43,320 nucleotides of DNA from a virus. Positions 17,507 through 26,301 of the stretch are shown piece after piece (the first letter of the stretch is position 1; the number at the start of each line of letters is the position of its first letter). The notes under the pieces were generated by a model. The model did no database searches. It was given only the letters and a program-made list of their open reading frames with translations, and was not told the origin of the DNA. The stretch is taken from positions 1-43,320 of the IMG/VR virus record IMGVR_UViG_3300042328_002089; one strand, given 5' to 3'. Made by a program: the position numbers and the translations under genes.

Positions 17507-19665
17507 GTATATCTGAGATACAAAAAAAGAAATTTTTAGAAAACATATATAGGTTGATGTATTCAACTGGTGTTTCGGCTAATGATAAAGTCATTAGTCA
17601 ACCAGATGAGAACGAGGTTAAAAAAGAATTTGATGAATACTTTAGCGCAAATAGAATAGGAGCACCTTTATCTATAGACGTTAACGTATTAAGAAATACT
17701 GAAAAAACAGATCCAGATTTAATGAATGTATTCATGGCTAGATCTCTTCTTAACTTAGAATTTTTATATGATTCTTTAGACGATAATACAAAAAAATTAA
17801 TGAATACAGTCACTCTTCTTAATAAGAAAATAAAAAACTTAAAAGATAAAAGAGCATCTTTAGAAAAGAGAATAGATAATTTACTTTTTTCTAATTCAAA
17901 TACAGACGGATATTTTTATTCTTTTAGTGATTCATTTGCAACTTTAGATAATGTTGACCTTTCTTTTACTAATGCTTTTGTTGATACAGAAAATAGAAAA
18001 GTAACACTTCCTAAATTAAAATCATCTGCACTTGACTTTAATGCACCTGGTAAAATAAACACTACTAATATTACATATTCAATTTATTTTGACGGGGCAA
18101 CTATAGAAGAGTCCAAGCAACTTCCGGACTATAATAATATTTTAGATGGACTTACAAACACTAAATGTGAAGTTACGCATTCATCTAACAGGATAGGCTC
18201 ATGTGCGATGGTCATCAACATACCATTATCCACCCCTTTTATCGTTTCAAAAGTAGATGGAAAATTAGCTACTAGTTCTCCAATAACTATAATCGCTGAG
18301 ATAATAGATGCCCTCACTATTGGAAATTCACAGTTTAGAAGAAAACAATCCAATAGCGACTACGATAGATTCTCCTTTGATTTTTCACCACAAAGTTCTG
18401 GAGCAATAAAAATAACTCTTATTAAAAATGAACCAGATCAAATAGGTGATTCAGCAGACCCAAGTAAAAAATACAAATATAACTTTATAATTAGAGACCT
18501 AATAGTTAGTGGTCAATATTATGATGCTAGTGCAGTAGTTGTTTCTTCCCCACTATCTATACCTTCTGGAGATGCTAATAAGGTTATAGACGCAGTTAGC
18601 ATAGAGGCAGTTAATGGAAACCCTTCTGTTGGAGATGTTACATTTTTTGTGGCAGAAGACGTTCCTGGAGCTACTAGCCTTTCTGATTTTAGTTGGATAC
18701 CAATATCTTCTTCCGCTACAAATGATCCATCTTACGATCAAGTAGTTTCATTTGATAAATCAGTTAAAAGTTTTTTTAACATAAAATCAAACCCATCAGA
18801 CAATGACATAAGACTCTATCCATTGTCGACTGATTCAAATTTATCGCTACGTAACCCAAGCACTTCTATATATAATGGAATATCTTCTTATAGGATTGGT
18901 TCTATACCAAATAATATAGAAATATACAGTCCTTATATATTGGATGCAATTAATAATTTTTCTTTTAAATACGTTTCTTATGTGTCTGGACTTTACTTAG
19001 ATAAAAATAGATGGTCAGAAATTTTAAATAAAAAAGATCCAAATGTTAATATATTTGAACCTGGTAATATTGAAATTACAAATTCGCCATCAATTCCAAT
19101 AGCATTAAATCTAAATTCGATAAGTGGATACCTACAAACATCACTGCTGGTAGATCAAGAAACAATAGTTAATAATGTTATTTCTAAATCTGGAAACGCA
19201 GTTGATTGGAATGTAGCAATCTTTTTAAACGGAACACTAGTTGCTGATATCCAAAGTGGTTTACCGTCTAAAGAAATTTCATGGAATTTTATACCAGGAA
19301 TAAATAATATTGTAGTAACATTTGATGCAGAAGGTAATTCATCTGGTTCTATCTCGTTAATGTCAGGTGTGTCCATATCTAACTATGGCACACCTTTTTT
19401 AAATTACTATAGCTATGTTGATCCTTTTGACTTTAGAGTCAATAGAAGTTCTGAAGACAATGTATTTACTTTGGATACTTACCTCGGAAATAGAGAGATT
19501 ATTAGTAGAAAATATATTCAAAATAATTCTAGAATTGTATATAGATCAAATGATACTAGAAAAATAGAAGCCATAAGATTTAGGGCAAATATAACAAGAT
19601 TCTCAAACCCATTTGGAACCCCAAGTCTTGAGTCTTACAGAGTAAAATTTAAAAACAGCATATAG
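17503..19665 (+). CDS. Baseplate/tail appendage protein, member 3 of the tandem set
   Basis: A 720-residue protein from ATG 17503, which overlaps the previous stop. The N-terminal 130 residues are helical with a clear coiled coil (KLMNTVTLLNKKIKNLKDK, then RASLEKRIDNLL). It continues with DGYFYSFSDSFATLDNVDL and a predicted beta-sandwich containing NILDGLTNTKCEV and MVINIPLSTP, corresponding to a discoidin-like segment in its neighbours. The C-terminal end (FRANITRFSNPFGTP) resembles the terminal beta-strands of the other members. No frameshift is seen in this copy, which shows that the family does not need one to be encoded. Function is inferred from layout and position. Confidence 0.7.
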   Translation: MSISEIQKKKFLENIYRLMYSTGVSANDKVISQPDENEVKKEFDEYFSANRIGAPLSIDVNVLRNTEKTDPDLMNVFMARSLLNLEFLYDSLDDNTKKLMNTVTLLNKKIKNLKDKRASLEKRIDNLLFSNSNTDGYFYSFSDSFATLDNVDLSFTNAFVDTENRKVTLPKLKSSALDFNAPGKINTTNITYSIYFDGATIEESKQLPDYNNILDGLTNTKCEVTHSSNRIGSCAMVINIPLSTPFIVSKVDGKLATSSPITIIAEIIDALTIGNSQFRRKQSNSDYDRFSFDFSPQSSGAIKITLIKNEPDQIGDSADPSKKYKYNFIIRDLIVSGQYYDASAVVVSSPLSIPSGDANKVIDAVSIEAVNGNPSVGDVTFFVAEDVPGATSLSDFSWIPISSSATNDPSYDQVVSFDKSVKSFFNIKSNPSDNDIRLYPLSTDSNLSLRNPSTSIYNGISSYRIGSIPNNIEIYSPYILDAINNFSFKYVSYVSGLYLDKNRWSEILNKKDPNVNIFEPGNIEITNSPSIPIALNLNSISGYLQTSLLVDQETIVNNVISKSGNAVDWNVAIFLNGTLVADIQSGLPSKEISWNFIPGINNIVVTFDAEGNSSGSISLMSGVSISNYGTPFLNYYSYVDPFDFRVNRSSEDNVFTLDTYLGNREIISRKYIQNNSRIVYRSNDTRKIEAIRFRANITRFSNPFGTPSLESYRVKFKNSI

Positions 19666-19673
19666 GAAACATC

Positions 19674-20069
19674 ATGGCAATAACTTATACGGAATTTAAA
19701 AGAATTATACAACCTCTATTTCAAAGGTACAGAAACACATTTAGGGGTCCACGTAGCTCGGCTAAAGAAAATCTAGAGATGAATAAAATGTTAATTGATC
19801 TCAAAAAATTAGACGAAAAAGCTGACTATTTAAAAAATAAAACTTATTCAGATATTCAAATTTTAGTTGGACAAGTTGACCCAGAGCAGGTTCAGATTCA
19901 TGACGATTATGAGGATGGCAAGTACTATAGGTTTGACGATGTCATCTTTGAGTTTTTTGGCGATGGCGCCACCCCTGATTACCTAGAAATAGATACTACT
20001 TCTACCGTATCTTCAAAATTGTCTAGAATAGCAGAAAAAGTTAAAGAACTAGAAAATAAAAAGGTTTAA
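19674..20069 (+). CDS. Small tail-module protein, unknown function
   Basis: A 131-residue protein from ATG 19674 with TAGGAAAC upstream, nine bases after the previous stop. The first 65 residues are charged and helical (LEMNKMLIDLKKLDEKADY). The middle is acidic (HDDYEDGKYYRFDDV) and includes one GATP. The last 25 residues form another predicted helix. I do not recognise the family. Its position between two members of the tandem appendage set, and its helical character, suggest a small structural or assembly protein of the baseplate. Confidence 0.6.
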   Translation: MAITYTEFKRIIQPLFQRYRNTFRGPRSSAKENLEMNKMLIDLKKLDEKADYLKNKTYSDIQILVGQVDPEQVQIHDDYEDGKYYRFDDVIFEFFGDGATPDYLEIDTTSTVSSKLSRIAEKVKELENKKV

Positions 20070-20071
20070 AA

Positions 20072-21325
20072 ATGTCAGAATTTATATATACAAAAAGAAG
20101 AACAGCCAAATATAATGGTCCAGTTGATAGCTCTGATCACAACCTTAGGGTAGAAGAAAACTATAAAGATCTAGTTTATCTATATAATAAATTTAATGTT
20201 ATAGACCAAAAACTAGGAGAAGCATTTGAGAGAGTCTTGAAGGATCATGTTTTCATAACTAGATCAGTCAAAGACTTGGATGATAGAATCCAAGCTTTAG
20301 AGGCAGCAGAAAATATGGTTTCCATATACTCCTTTAAGCAAATAGATAATAATGCTATTCCAAATGGAGAAGTTTCTATACAATTAGATGAGATACTTTC
20401 CTTTGACCCTATATATAATATAGTAACTCTTCCAAAGATTGATGGCTCATCGCATTCAAAATTAAAGTTTTTCACCTCAAATGAAGGTCAAATAATACCA
20501 GATTTCTTTGAAACAAGAATATCAAACAGCCTTTCAGGCGTAGATGTACCTGGTTCCATCATAGATGGAACAAATGTATACAATGCCATATTGGATAGAT
20601 CTGATAAGTATTGGAAGAGAACAGTTATCTCAAACTCAACAGCTGTAGCTGGAGCTCAAACATATTTATATGTTAAAATTCCTTCAGAGTATACCGGATC
20701 AAAAAAGAGTAATTTCATAAAGCTCAATCCATACCCAGTTTATGGAGTTGACATTATGGCAATTGAATATACTACAACTCAAAATCCAACAATGACAGAG
20801 TCTGATGTTTGGCTACCTGTAAATAGAGATAGGCTATATGATGGAACTACAAGTGCAATAGGAAAGGTTCCACCAGGTGGTTGGACCTCTATAGGCTCTG
20901 ATTTCATTTTAAATTCTGGTCCAATTGGTTTTTACTTCCGTGAACTTGACATAACCGCAATAAGAATTGCGATGAGACAAAGAAATTACTTTACAGAAAA
21001 CGGAAAGTATATCTACACTTATGGACTTTCGGATTTAGATGTAAGATATGACAAATTCCTGCCATCAGGTAAAATCATATTCAAATTTGAGCCAGCAAAT
21101 GGCGACACAATATCCTCGATTACAAGCGTAACTCCAAAGATATATAACGTTTCCCCAGCTCTTCTCTCTGAAGCCTTTAGCTATAGGGTTATATACAATG
21201 ACGGATCAATCTATACAACCACAAATCCAGGGGCTTCAAATGCCGTATGGATAGAGATTACCCTTAATATCATGCCAGATGGAACTGCTCCAGTTTTATC
21301 AGATTTAATAATTAACTATAACTAA
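20072..21325 (+). CDS. Baseplate/tail appendage protein, short member 4 of the tandem set
   Basis: A 417-residue protein from ATG 20072, with AAAAAGG upstream, two bases after the previous stop. The N-terminus is helical (EENYKDLVYLYNKFN, then RSVKDLDDRIQALEAAENM). The segment SIYSFKQIDNN leading to DPIYNIVTLPKIDG corresponds to the linker of the larger members. Then NAILDRSDKYWKRTV, YLYVKIPSEY and FIKLNPYPVYGVDIM follow the same discoidin-like pattern (an LD, a later W, then an I-x-L-N-P strand). The C-terminus ends with a fibronectin-like strand set (VWIEITLNIMPDGTAP). It is the last gene before the late repeat protein. A structural role is inferred. Confidence 0.65.
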   Translation: MSEFIYTKRRTAKYNGPVDSSDHNLRVEENYKDLVYLYNKFNVIDQKLGEAFERVLKDHVFITRSVKDLDDRIQALEAAENMVSIYSFKQIDNNAIPNGEVSIQLDEILSFDPIYNIVTLPKIDGSSHSKLKFFTSNEGQIIPDFFETRISNSLSGVDVPGSIIDGTNVYNAILDRSDKYWKRTVISNSTAVAGAQTYLYVKIPSEYTGSKKSNFIKLNPYPVYGVDIMAIEYTTTQNPTMTESDVWLPVNRDRLYDGTTSAIGKVPPGGWTSIGSDFILNSGPIGFYFRELDITAIRIAMRQRNYFTENGKYIYTYGLSDLDVRYDKFLPSGKIIFKFEPANGDTISSITSVTPKIYNVSPALLSEAFSYRVIYNDGSIYTTTNPGASNAVWIEITLNIMPDGTAPVLSDLIINYN

Positions 21326-21383
21326 AAAGTTGCCATTTGGCAATTACTATAAACAATAAGAATTTATCCTAAGGAGAATATAA

Positions 21384-22010
21384 ATGGCTACTTTTTATGT
21401 TGGCCCCAGACCAGTTTTGAAGGGCCAAAACACCAATCAGATGGTGAACCCTTATACTAGCATGTCCGGGAAAGCTAAGGGCACTGGAACTTATTCCTAC
21501 TACCCACTGTATAGCACAAGCCATGTATTGGACGGTGCTCCTGATAATCATTTTGCCCCTGGAACTGGGCAATTTCCTGGCAATAGATTTCTATCCCAGG
21601 TATTTAACGGGACAACCCTCTACGTACATCCGCTTTCTGGAACATTCCCAGATGGAACTGCAACATACGATGGTGCTAGATTCCGTCCAATGGAGTACAA
21701 GGGTCTAGCTGGAGCTGCAGCTTTTCCATCAGGTTTTGGTCATGCTGATAGAGTAAGTGATTACAGCTACAACAACAATATTTTCGACGGAGTGCCGTCT
21801 GCTGATATATTTGCTAATACAGGCCATGCTGCAAGAACAGAAGCACAAGGTGCGCCATCTTCTTTTGGAGTTTTCAAACCAGAAGAATTCCAAGGTGTGA
21901 CAAGTTCTAAGATATTTACAGTTGGATATGGTCAGGCTAATACGACGGGTGATTATGGAAGAGAAAAAGTTCAAGAGTATTTCGGCGTACCATCTGCAAA
22001 AGCTCTCTAA
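21384..22010 (+). CDS. Repeat-containing virion protein, probably well expressed
   Basis: A 208-residue protein with a strong ribosome binding site (TAAGGAGA) before ATG 21384. It is preceded by 58 noncoding bases that hold a short TTGCC/GGCAA hairpin. It is rich in Gly, Ala, Tyr and Phe and built from imperfect repeats of about 25-33 residues. Their core is aromatic-x-Gly-Val/Ala-Pro/Thr-Ser followed by Phe and Gly-x-Gly, for example FDGVPSADIF, FQGVTSSKIF and a final FGVPSAKAL. Codons include more CCC, GGC and GCC than the neighbours, a usual sign of high expression. It could be a decoration, fibre or tail-tip protein; no family is recognised. Confidence 0.7.
   Translation: MATFYVGPRPVLKGQNTNQMVNPYTSMSGKAKGTGTYSYYPLYSTSHVLDGAPDNHFAPGTGQFPGNRFLSQVFNGTTLYVHPLSGTFPDGTATYDGARFRPMEYKGLAGAAAFPSGFGHADRVSDYSYNNNIFDGVPSADIFANTGHAARTEAQGAPSSFGVFKPEEFQGVTSSKIFTVGYGQANTTGDYGREKVQEYFGVPSAKAL
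21522..22007 (+). repeat. Imperfect tandem amino-acid repeats, about six units
   Basis: Units begin near LDGAPDNHF, FNGTTLYVH, YKGLAGAAAF, FDGVPSADIF, FQGVTSSKIF and FGVPSAKAL. The last three full units are the most alike (G-V-P/T-S then I-F then G-x-A). The repeat is visible in protein, hardly at all in DNA, so it is old or under protein-level selection. Confidence 0.55.
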
Positions 22011-22263
22011 TTATTATTCTTCCCCAATACATTTAGAAAAAGATAGTAAAGTATCTGGTTTATTTGGTTGGGCAGTTTTGGTAAGCTATATTTTAGCCTA
22101 TGATATATTCGCAATTAAAACAAAAAAAACAGAAACACTGACAAGATCTTTTTGGAGATTGTCAGAAGGTAAAATATCTAAAGCTCCAGTAATGGGTCTT
22201 TGGCTAGCAGTAACTTTTCACCTTATGCTTGAGAAAGATGTAAGAAGAAAAATAAATAAATGA
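21955..22263 (+). CDS. Small two-helix membrane protein, holin-like
   Basis: About 102 residues from ATG 21955, overlapping the previous gene by 56 bases; the exact start is uncertain (TTG 21922 is also possible). Two hydrophobic stretches, GLFGWAVLVSYILAYDIF and VMGLWLAVTFHLML, are separated by a charged loop (KTKKTETLTRSFWRL). The AYD / ETLT / FHL pattern recalls small membrane proteins next to the lysis genes of actinobacteriophages that are called holin-like. It is the last gene before the terminator at 22328. No endolysin is adjacent in this window. A role in lysis is inferred from topology and resemblance only. Confidence 0.6.
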   Translation: MEEKKFKSISAYHLQKLSNYYSSPIHLEKDSKVSGLFGWAVLVSYILAYDIFAIKTKKTETLTRSFWRLSEGKISKAPVMGLWLAVTFHLMLEKDVRRKINK

Positions 22264-22293
22264 GTTCTAGCCTCATCAAAGTAGCATACTAAA

Positions 22294-22302
22294 TGCTATA
22301 AT
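22294..22302 (+). promoter_or_regulatory. Extended -10 promoter (TGCTATAAT)
   Basis: The sequence TGCTATAAT is a perfect extended -10 (TGnTATAAT). No good -35 is visible, which extended -10 promoters can tolerate. Transcription would start near 22309, only about 20 bases before the hairpin at 22328, so it would make a very short RNA unless the terminator leaks. Confidence 0.45.
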
Positions 22303-22327
22303 GATAGAGGCGTTAAGACAAAGAAGT

Positions 22328-22357
22328 CCCGCTCTTATGAGCGGGGTTTTCTTTTTT
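22328..22357 (+). terminator. Intrinsic terminator closing the late (structural) module
   Basis: A perfect 7-bp stem, CCCGCTC / GAGCGGG, with a TTAT loop, is followed by a T-rich run (GTTTTCTTTTTT). It lies after the holin-like gene and before the metabolism genes, and no gene overlaps it. The 146-base gap 22264-22409 holds only this terminator and the extended -10 element. Confidence 0.9.
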
Positions 22358-22409
22358 AGAAGTGGTTTTATAGGTTTGGTCATCTTTAGATGGAGATAGT
22401 TAGGATTAT

Positions 22410-23123
22410 ATGGTAATCGATGATCTCGAGAGGGTTGTCAAAGAAGATATAATATCAGTAGACGTTGCCGATATGTACTTAAGAATCTATGTTGCGGACA
22501 TTGACTGGAAGCCACACATTTCTCAGCTTTGGGTAAATACTAAGAATAAAATAGCTGACGAAGCAGAAGCCAAGAACCACATTAAAAAGGCTATTGCATG
22601 TGCAACCCTAATGCCATTTTATGATAAGTCAATCATAACAGACCCTCCTCAAAACATGTTGTTTTGGTTGCCAACTTGGGTTCAGTTTAATCAAAAAGAC
22701 TGGATTGATATATATAAAAAAATGGTAAATGAAGACATTCAAATAAGAAAAAATAGAAAAAAAATGCTATCATATGGTGTGATTGAATCTATAGATTATG
22801 TCCCAATGACTAGGCAGGCTTTCAATTGGTTGTACTCAAAGTCTGAGGATTCACACTGTGTAACGCCAGATAATAAAGCAGACATAGTTAAGAAGTTTCA
22901 AAACTTAATTAAAATTTATGGCGGTGCTGTTATATGTAACACATTCACAAAGCACGAAAAGAATATTAACAAAGTCTTGAACTGGAGAAGTGGATATTTT
23001 ATAGAAAGAGAAATATATAAAGTTTATACCATGGATCAAATATGTAAAATAAAAGAACTAGAAATATCTAAGATAGATAAAAAGTATGTCAAAATTTTAA
23101 TAAAAAATAAGGAGAAATTTTAA
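22410..23123 (+). CDS. Unknown protein upstream of ribonucleotide reductase
   Basis: A 237-residue protein from ATG 22410 (TTAGGA upstream). Its stop at 23123 is directly followed by the ATG of the reductase, whose ribosome binding site lies inside this gene's end. The N-terminal half is mixed (VADMYLRIYVADIDWKPH, then HIKKAIACATLMPFYD), the centre is Trp-rich (LFWLPTWVQFNQKDW), and the C-terminus is basic. I see no known catalytic motif, signal peptide or membrane segment. As the first gene after the terminator it may be an early protein; coupling to the reductase hints at nucleotide metabolism but does not show it. Confidence 0.6.
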   Translation: MVIDDLERVVKEDIISVDVADMYLRIYVADIDWKPHISQLWVNTKNKIADEAEAKNHIKKAIACATLMPFYDKSIITDPPQNMLFWLPTWVQFNQKDWIDIYKKMVNEDIQIRKNRKKMLSYGVIESIDYVPMTRQAFNWLYSKSEDSHCVTPDNKADIVKKFQNLIKIYGGAVICNTFTKHEKNINKVLNWRSGYFIEREIYKVYTMDQICKIKELEISKIDKKYVKILIKNKEKF

Positions 23124-25226
23124 ATGTCTGACACAAGTATATTACACGAAATAGCTAACCAATCAATAAACACTTCAATAAAAAGCTCTTTATTTTCTTT
23201 TCACTTAAGTGATGACTTTATTTCTTCCTTTAAAGGTAAAGCTTCTCCATTCGGATATAAAGATGCCGGTGGAAACTCTCTTGGTGAAATTACATTTCTT
23301 CGTACATACTCAAGAATAAAAGAAGATGGCACCAAGGAAACTTGGGTTGACGTGTGTGAAAGAGTTATCAATGGAATGTACTCTCTTCAGAAAGATCATT
23401 GTAAAAAAAATAGACTTCCATGGAACGACGCAAAAGCGCAAGCTTCTGCTAAAGAAGCTTTTGATAGACTCTTTAATCTAAAGTGGACTCCACCAGGAAG
23501 AGGTCTCTGGGTGATGGGGACACCTATTGTTAATGATCAAAAAAACTCAGCTGCATTACAGAACTGTGCATTTGTTTCAACTTCGGAAATGAACAAGCAT
23601 AATCCGGCTAAACCATTTGGTTTTCTTATGGAAGCATCCATGCTGGGTGTTGGCGTAGGCTTTGATGACAAGGGTGCTGATAAGGACTTCGTGATCTATG
23701 AACCCACAAAGTCTACTGTTATAGAATTGATTGAAGACAGCAGAGAAGGTTGGAGAGACTCCACTATTGCTTTAATAAATTCATATCTTAAATCAGATCA
23801 AGCTGTCATTGAATTTGACTACTCTTCAATTAGACCTTTGGGTACTCCGATCAAAACTTTTGGTGGAACAGCATCTGGTCCAGCGCCATTAATTAAATTA
23901 CATACAGCAATTAGGAATATCTTTAATGCTAGAAATGGTGAAAAGTTAACAAGAAAAGATATTGCAGATATTGGAAACCTTATTGGTGTTTGTGTTGTTT
24001 CTGGAAACGTTCGTCGTTCTGCAGAACTTTTAATTGGTAGAATTGACGATGAAAGTTTCTTGAATTTAAAGAATCCTGCTGTTTTTCCAGAGAGAAACTC
24101 TTATGATCCACAAAACCCAGGGTGGGGATGGATGTCTAATAACTCTGTAGAAACACATGTGGGTCAAGATTTGTCTCCTATAGTTGAAGGAATTGCCCTC
24201 AATGGTGAGCCAGGTGTTATATGGCTTGATGTGTCACGCAAGTATGGTCGCCTAGCTGATCCGCCAAATAATAAAGACTGGAGAGTAGCGGGCTACAACC
24301 CTTGCGCAGAGCAATCACTTGAGTCATATGAATGCTGCACTCTTGTAGAGACCTATTTAAATCGACACGATAACATTGAAGATTATAAGAGAACACTAAA
24401 GTTTGCCTACTTATATGCTAAGACAGTAACCCTTCTTCCAACCCATTGGGAAGAGACTAATGCTATCATGCAAAGAAACCGCAGAATAGGAACATCAATG
24501 TCAGGTGTTGCTAACTTTGCAGACAAACTTGGAATGCCAGTATTAAGAGAGTGGATGAACTCAGGCTATGCTACAATTAAAAATTACGATACAGTTTACT
24601 CTGAATGGCTTGGCATTCGTGAATCAATTAAAATGACAACAGTAAAGCCATCCGGCACTGTGTCTATTCTTGCTGGTGAATCTCCAGGTGTACATTGGAC
24701 TCCAGGTGGAGAATACTTTTTGCGAGCTGTTAGATTTTCTAATGAAGACCCGATGCTTCCGTTATTCAAAATGGCCAACTACAACGTAGAGCCGGCAGCA
24801 GAGTCTCCAGATACAACTTCAGTTGTTTTCTTTCCAATTAAATCTGAAGCAAGAAGATCAGAGAAAGATGTAACAATCTTTGAAAAAATGGCATTAGCTG
24901 CAGCTGCTCAAAGATACTGGTCAGACAATTCAGTTTCTGTAACTATATCTTTTGATGCAGAACAAGAAAAAAAGCATGTAGGGACAGTTTTACATATGTA
25001 TGATGGCCAGTTAAAAACTGTTTCATTCTTACCTCAAGGTAATCATACGTACTTGCAAATGCCGTATAGCCAAATCTCAGAAGAAGAATACAATGAGATG
25101 TCAATGAAACTATTCCCAATAGACTTCTCTGGAGTTTACGCAGGTATGGCAGCAGATGCTATTGGCGAAGCTTACTGTACTACAGATTCATGTGAGATAA
25201 AGTTTATACAAGATAATTCTAAGTAA
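23124..25226 (+). CDS. nrdJ: Class II (B12-dependent) ribonucleoside-triphosphate reductase, monomeric type
   Basis: A 700-residue enzyme from ATG 23124 with AAGGAG upstream. It reduces ribonucleotides to deoxyribonucleotides using adenosylcobalamin as radical source, so it works without oxygen and without a second subunit. The active-site pattern matches the Lactobacillus leichmannii RTPR type (739 residues): C148 (LQNCAFVST), then NPC394-A-E396, then C405 eleven residues after C394, as in the model enzyme (408/419). The C-terminal redox pair has the same C-x4-C spacing (CTTDSC). GRGLWVMGTP and SGNVRRSAE are also conserved. It should supply dNTPs together with ThyX and the dCMP deaminase downstream. 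No intein or frameshift was seen. Confidence 0.95.
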   Translation: MSDTSILHEIANQSINTSIKSSLFSFHLSDDFISSFKGKASPFGYKDAGGNSLGEITFLRTYSRIKEDGTKETWVDVCERVINGMYSLQKDHCKKNRLPWNDAKAQASAKEAFDRLFNLKWTPPGRGLWVMGTPIVNDQKNSAALQNCAFVSTSEMNKHNPAKPFGFLMEASMLGVGVGFDDKGADKDFVIYEPTKSTVIELIEDSREGWRDSTIALINSYLKSDQAVIEFDYSSIRPLGTPIKTFGGTASGPAPLIKLHTAIRNIFNARNGEKLTRKDIADIGNLIGVCVVSGNVRRSAELLIGRIDDESFLNLKNPAVFPERNSYDPQNPGWGWMSNNSVETHVGQDLSPIVEGIALNGEPGVIWLDVSRKYGRLADPPNNKDWRVAGYNPCAEQSLESYECCTLVETYLNRHDNIEDYKRTLKFAYLYAKTVTLLPTHWEETNAIMQRNRRIGTSMSGVANFADKLGMPVLREWMNSGYATIKNYDTVYSEWLGIRESIKMTTVKPSGTVSILAGESPGVHWTPGGEYFLRAVRFSNEDPMLPLFKMANYNVEPAAESPDTTSVVFFPIKSEARRSEKDVTIFEKMALAAAAQRYWSDNSVSVTISFDAEQEKKHVGTVLHMYDGQLKTVSFLPQGNHTYLQMPYSQISEEEYNEMSMKLFPIDFSGVYAGMAADAIGEAYCTTDSCEIKFIQDNSK

Positions 25227-25235
25227 GAGGTTTTA

Positions 25236-25601
25236 GTGTCTGAATTTGAAAATGAAGATATAGATAAAATGTTTGAAGCAATAATTTCTTCTGATGATTT
25301 AGATGGAATTAAATCTTCTTCAATAGAAGGAATAATAAATGTAGAAAATGTATCTATAGAATCTCTTCTTAAGGAATTTACTTTAATTTTTCAATCTATT
25401 TCTAGAGCTGCAGTTCATGTAGGAGACTTAATGTTTAATTATCTTTCTGTAGAAGATTATTCTACAGATCAAGAGTTAAAAGAAATTCTTGGAAATATAT
25501 ACAAGCTAACAGAAGACTTAGATGAATACATGGTAGAATTAATGTTTGAAGATACTTTTGATGATCTTGAATTAGACGAAGGTGAAGAAGATGATGAGTG
25601 A
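25236..25601 (+). CDS. Acidic protein of unknown function
   Basis: A 121-residue protein from GTG 25236 with AAGAGG upstream, nine bases after the reductase stop. It is strongly acidic (start EFENEDIDKMFE, end DDLELDEGEEDDE) and mostly helical, with a central hydrophobic helix (LLKEFTLIFQSISRAAVHVG) that is not long enough to be a clear membrane segment. No family is recognised. The stop overlaps the start of thyX, so the two are probably translated together. A regulatory, nucleic-acid-mimic or partner role is possible but unsupported. Confidence 0.6.
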   Translation: MSEFENEDIDKMFEAIISSDDLDGIKSSSIEGIINVENVSIESLLKEFTLIFQSISRAAVHVGDLMFNYLSVEDYSTDQELKEILGNIYKLTEDLDEYMVELMFEDTFDDLELDEGEEDDE

Positions 25602-26301
25602 TAAAAATATAATTAAAGTATTAGACAATGGCTACGTAAGACTAGTCGATCATATGGGTTCAGATTTATCTGTAGTCAATGCTGCCAGAGCTTCCTTTGC
25701 TAAAGAAAGCGAAGCTTTTACGACACAAGATGCTAGACTAATTGATTTTCTTGCTAGAGAGAATCACATGTCTCCTTTCCGTCACGCATTCATGACTTTT
25801 GAATTTAAAGCCCCGTTAATGGTTGCAAGACAGCATTGGAAATATGTAGTTGGCTCAGATCATACTATGGATTCATGGAACGAATCCTCAAGAAGATATG
25901 TGACGATGGAACCTGACTTCTATGTTCCAAAGGCTGATGGATGGAGACTTGCTCCAGAAGATAAAAAACAAGGATCTGCTGGAATATGTGATCCATTTAC
26001 TGGGGCAACACTAACCGAGCAACTAGTAAGATACATAGAGCAGGGTGAAGCATTTTATAATCTAGCCATGCAGTCTGGCATTGCTCCAGAGCAGGCGAGA
26101 TTATTCCTACCGGCTTACTCAATGAATGTAGTCTACAGATGGTCATGCAGTCTTCAGTCAGCATGTCTGTTCCTAGTCCAAAGATTAGAAGAAGCAGCAC
26201 AAGAAGAAATTAGAGTATATGCAGAAGCTACTCTGAAACTAATTAAAGACTTATACCCCGTCTCCATTGAGGCCTTAATAGGGAAGTACTCTTATGTTTA
26301 G
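25594..26301 (+). CDS. thyX: Flavin-dependent thymidylate synthase ThyX
   Basis: About 235 residues; two adjacent ATGs (25591, 25594) overlap the previous stop, and GAAGG sits upstream. ThyX makes dTMP from dUMP using FAD, NADPH and methylene-tetrahydrofolate. The family pattern is clear: LIDFLARENHMSPFRHAFMT near residue 50, the R-Q-H-W-K-Y-V region, SWNESSRRYV, then GIAPEQARLFLP and a final arginine-rich segment (NVVYRWSC). The usual RHR of the signature is KYV here, and about eight residues separate it from the S-x-N-E-x-S part, a divergent variant also met in phage ThyX proteins. The neighbours (RNR, dCMP deaminase) support a dTTP-supply role. Confidence 0.93.
   Translation: MSDKNIIKVLDNGYVRLVDHMGSDLSVVNAARASFAKESEAFTTQDARLIDFLARENHMSPFRHAFMTFEFKAPLMVARQHWKYVVGSDHTMDSWNESSRRYVTMEPDFYVPKADGWRLAPEDKKQGSAGICDPFTGATLTEQLVRYIEQGEAFYNLAMQSGIAPEQARLFLPAYSMNVVYRWSCSLQSACLFLVQRLEEAAQEEIRVYAEATLKLIKDLYPVSIEALIGKYSYV

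Noticed and set aside
21330-21345. Hairpin TTGCC/GGCAA after the 20072 gene
   Set aside because: The stem is only five base pairs and no T-run follows, so it is not a convincing terminator; the spacing to a possible -10 is also wrong for a promoter.
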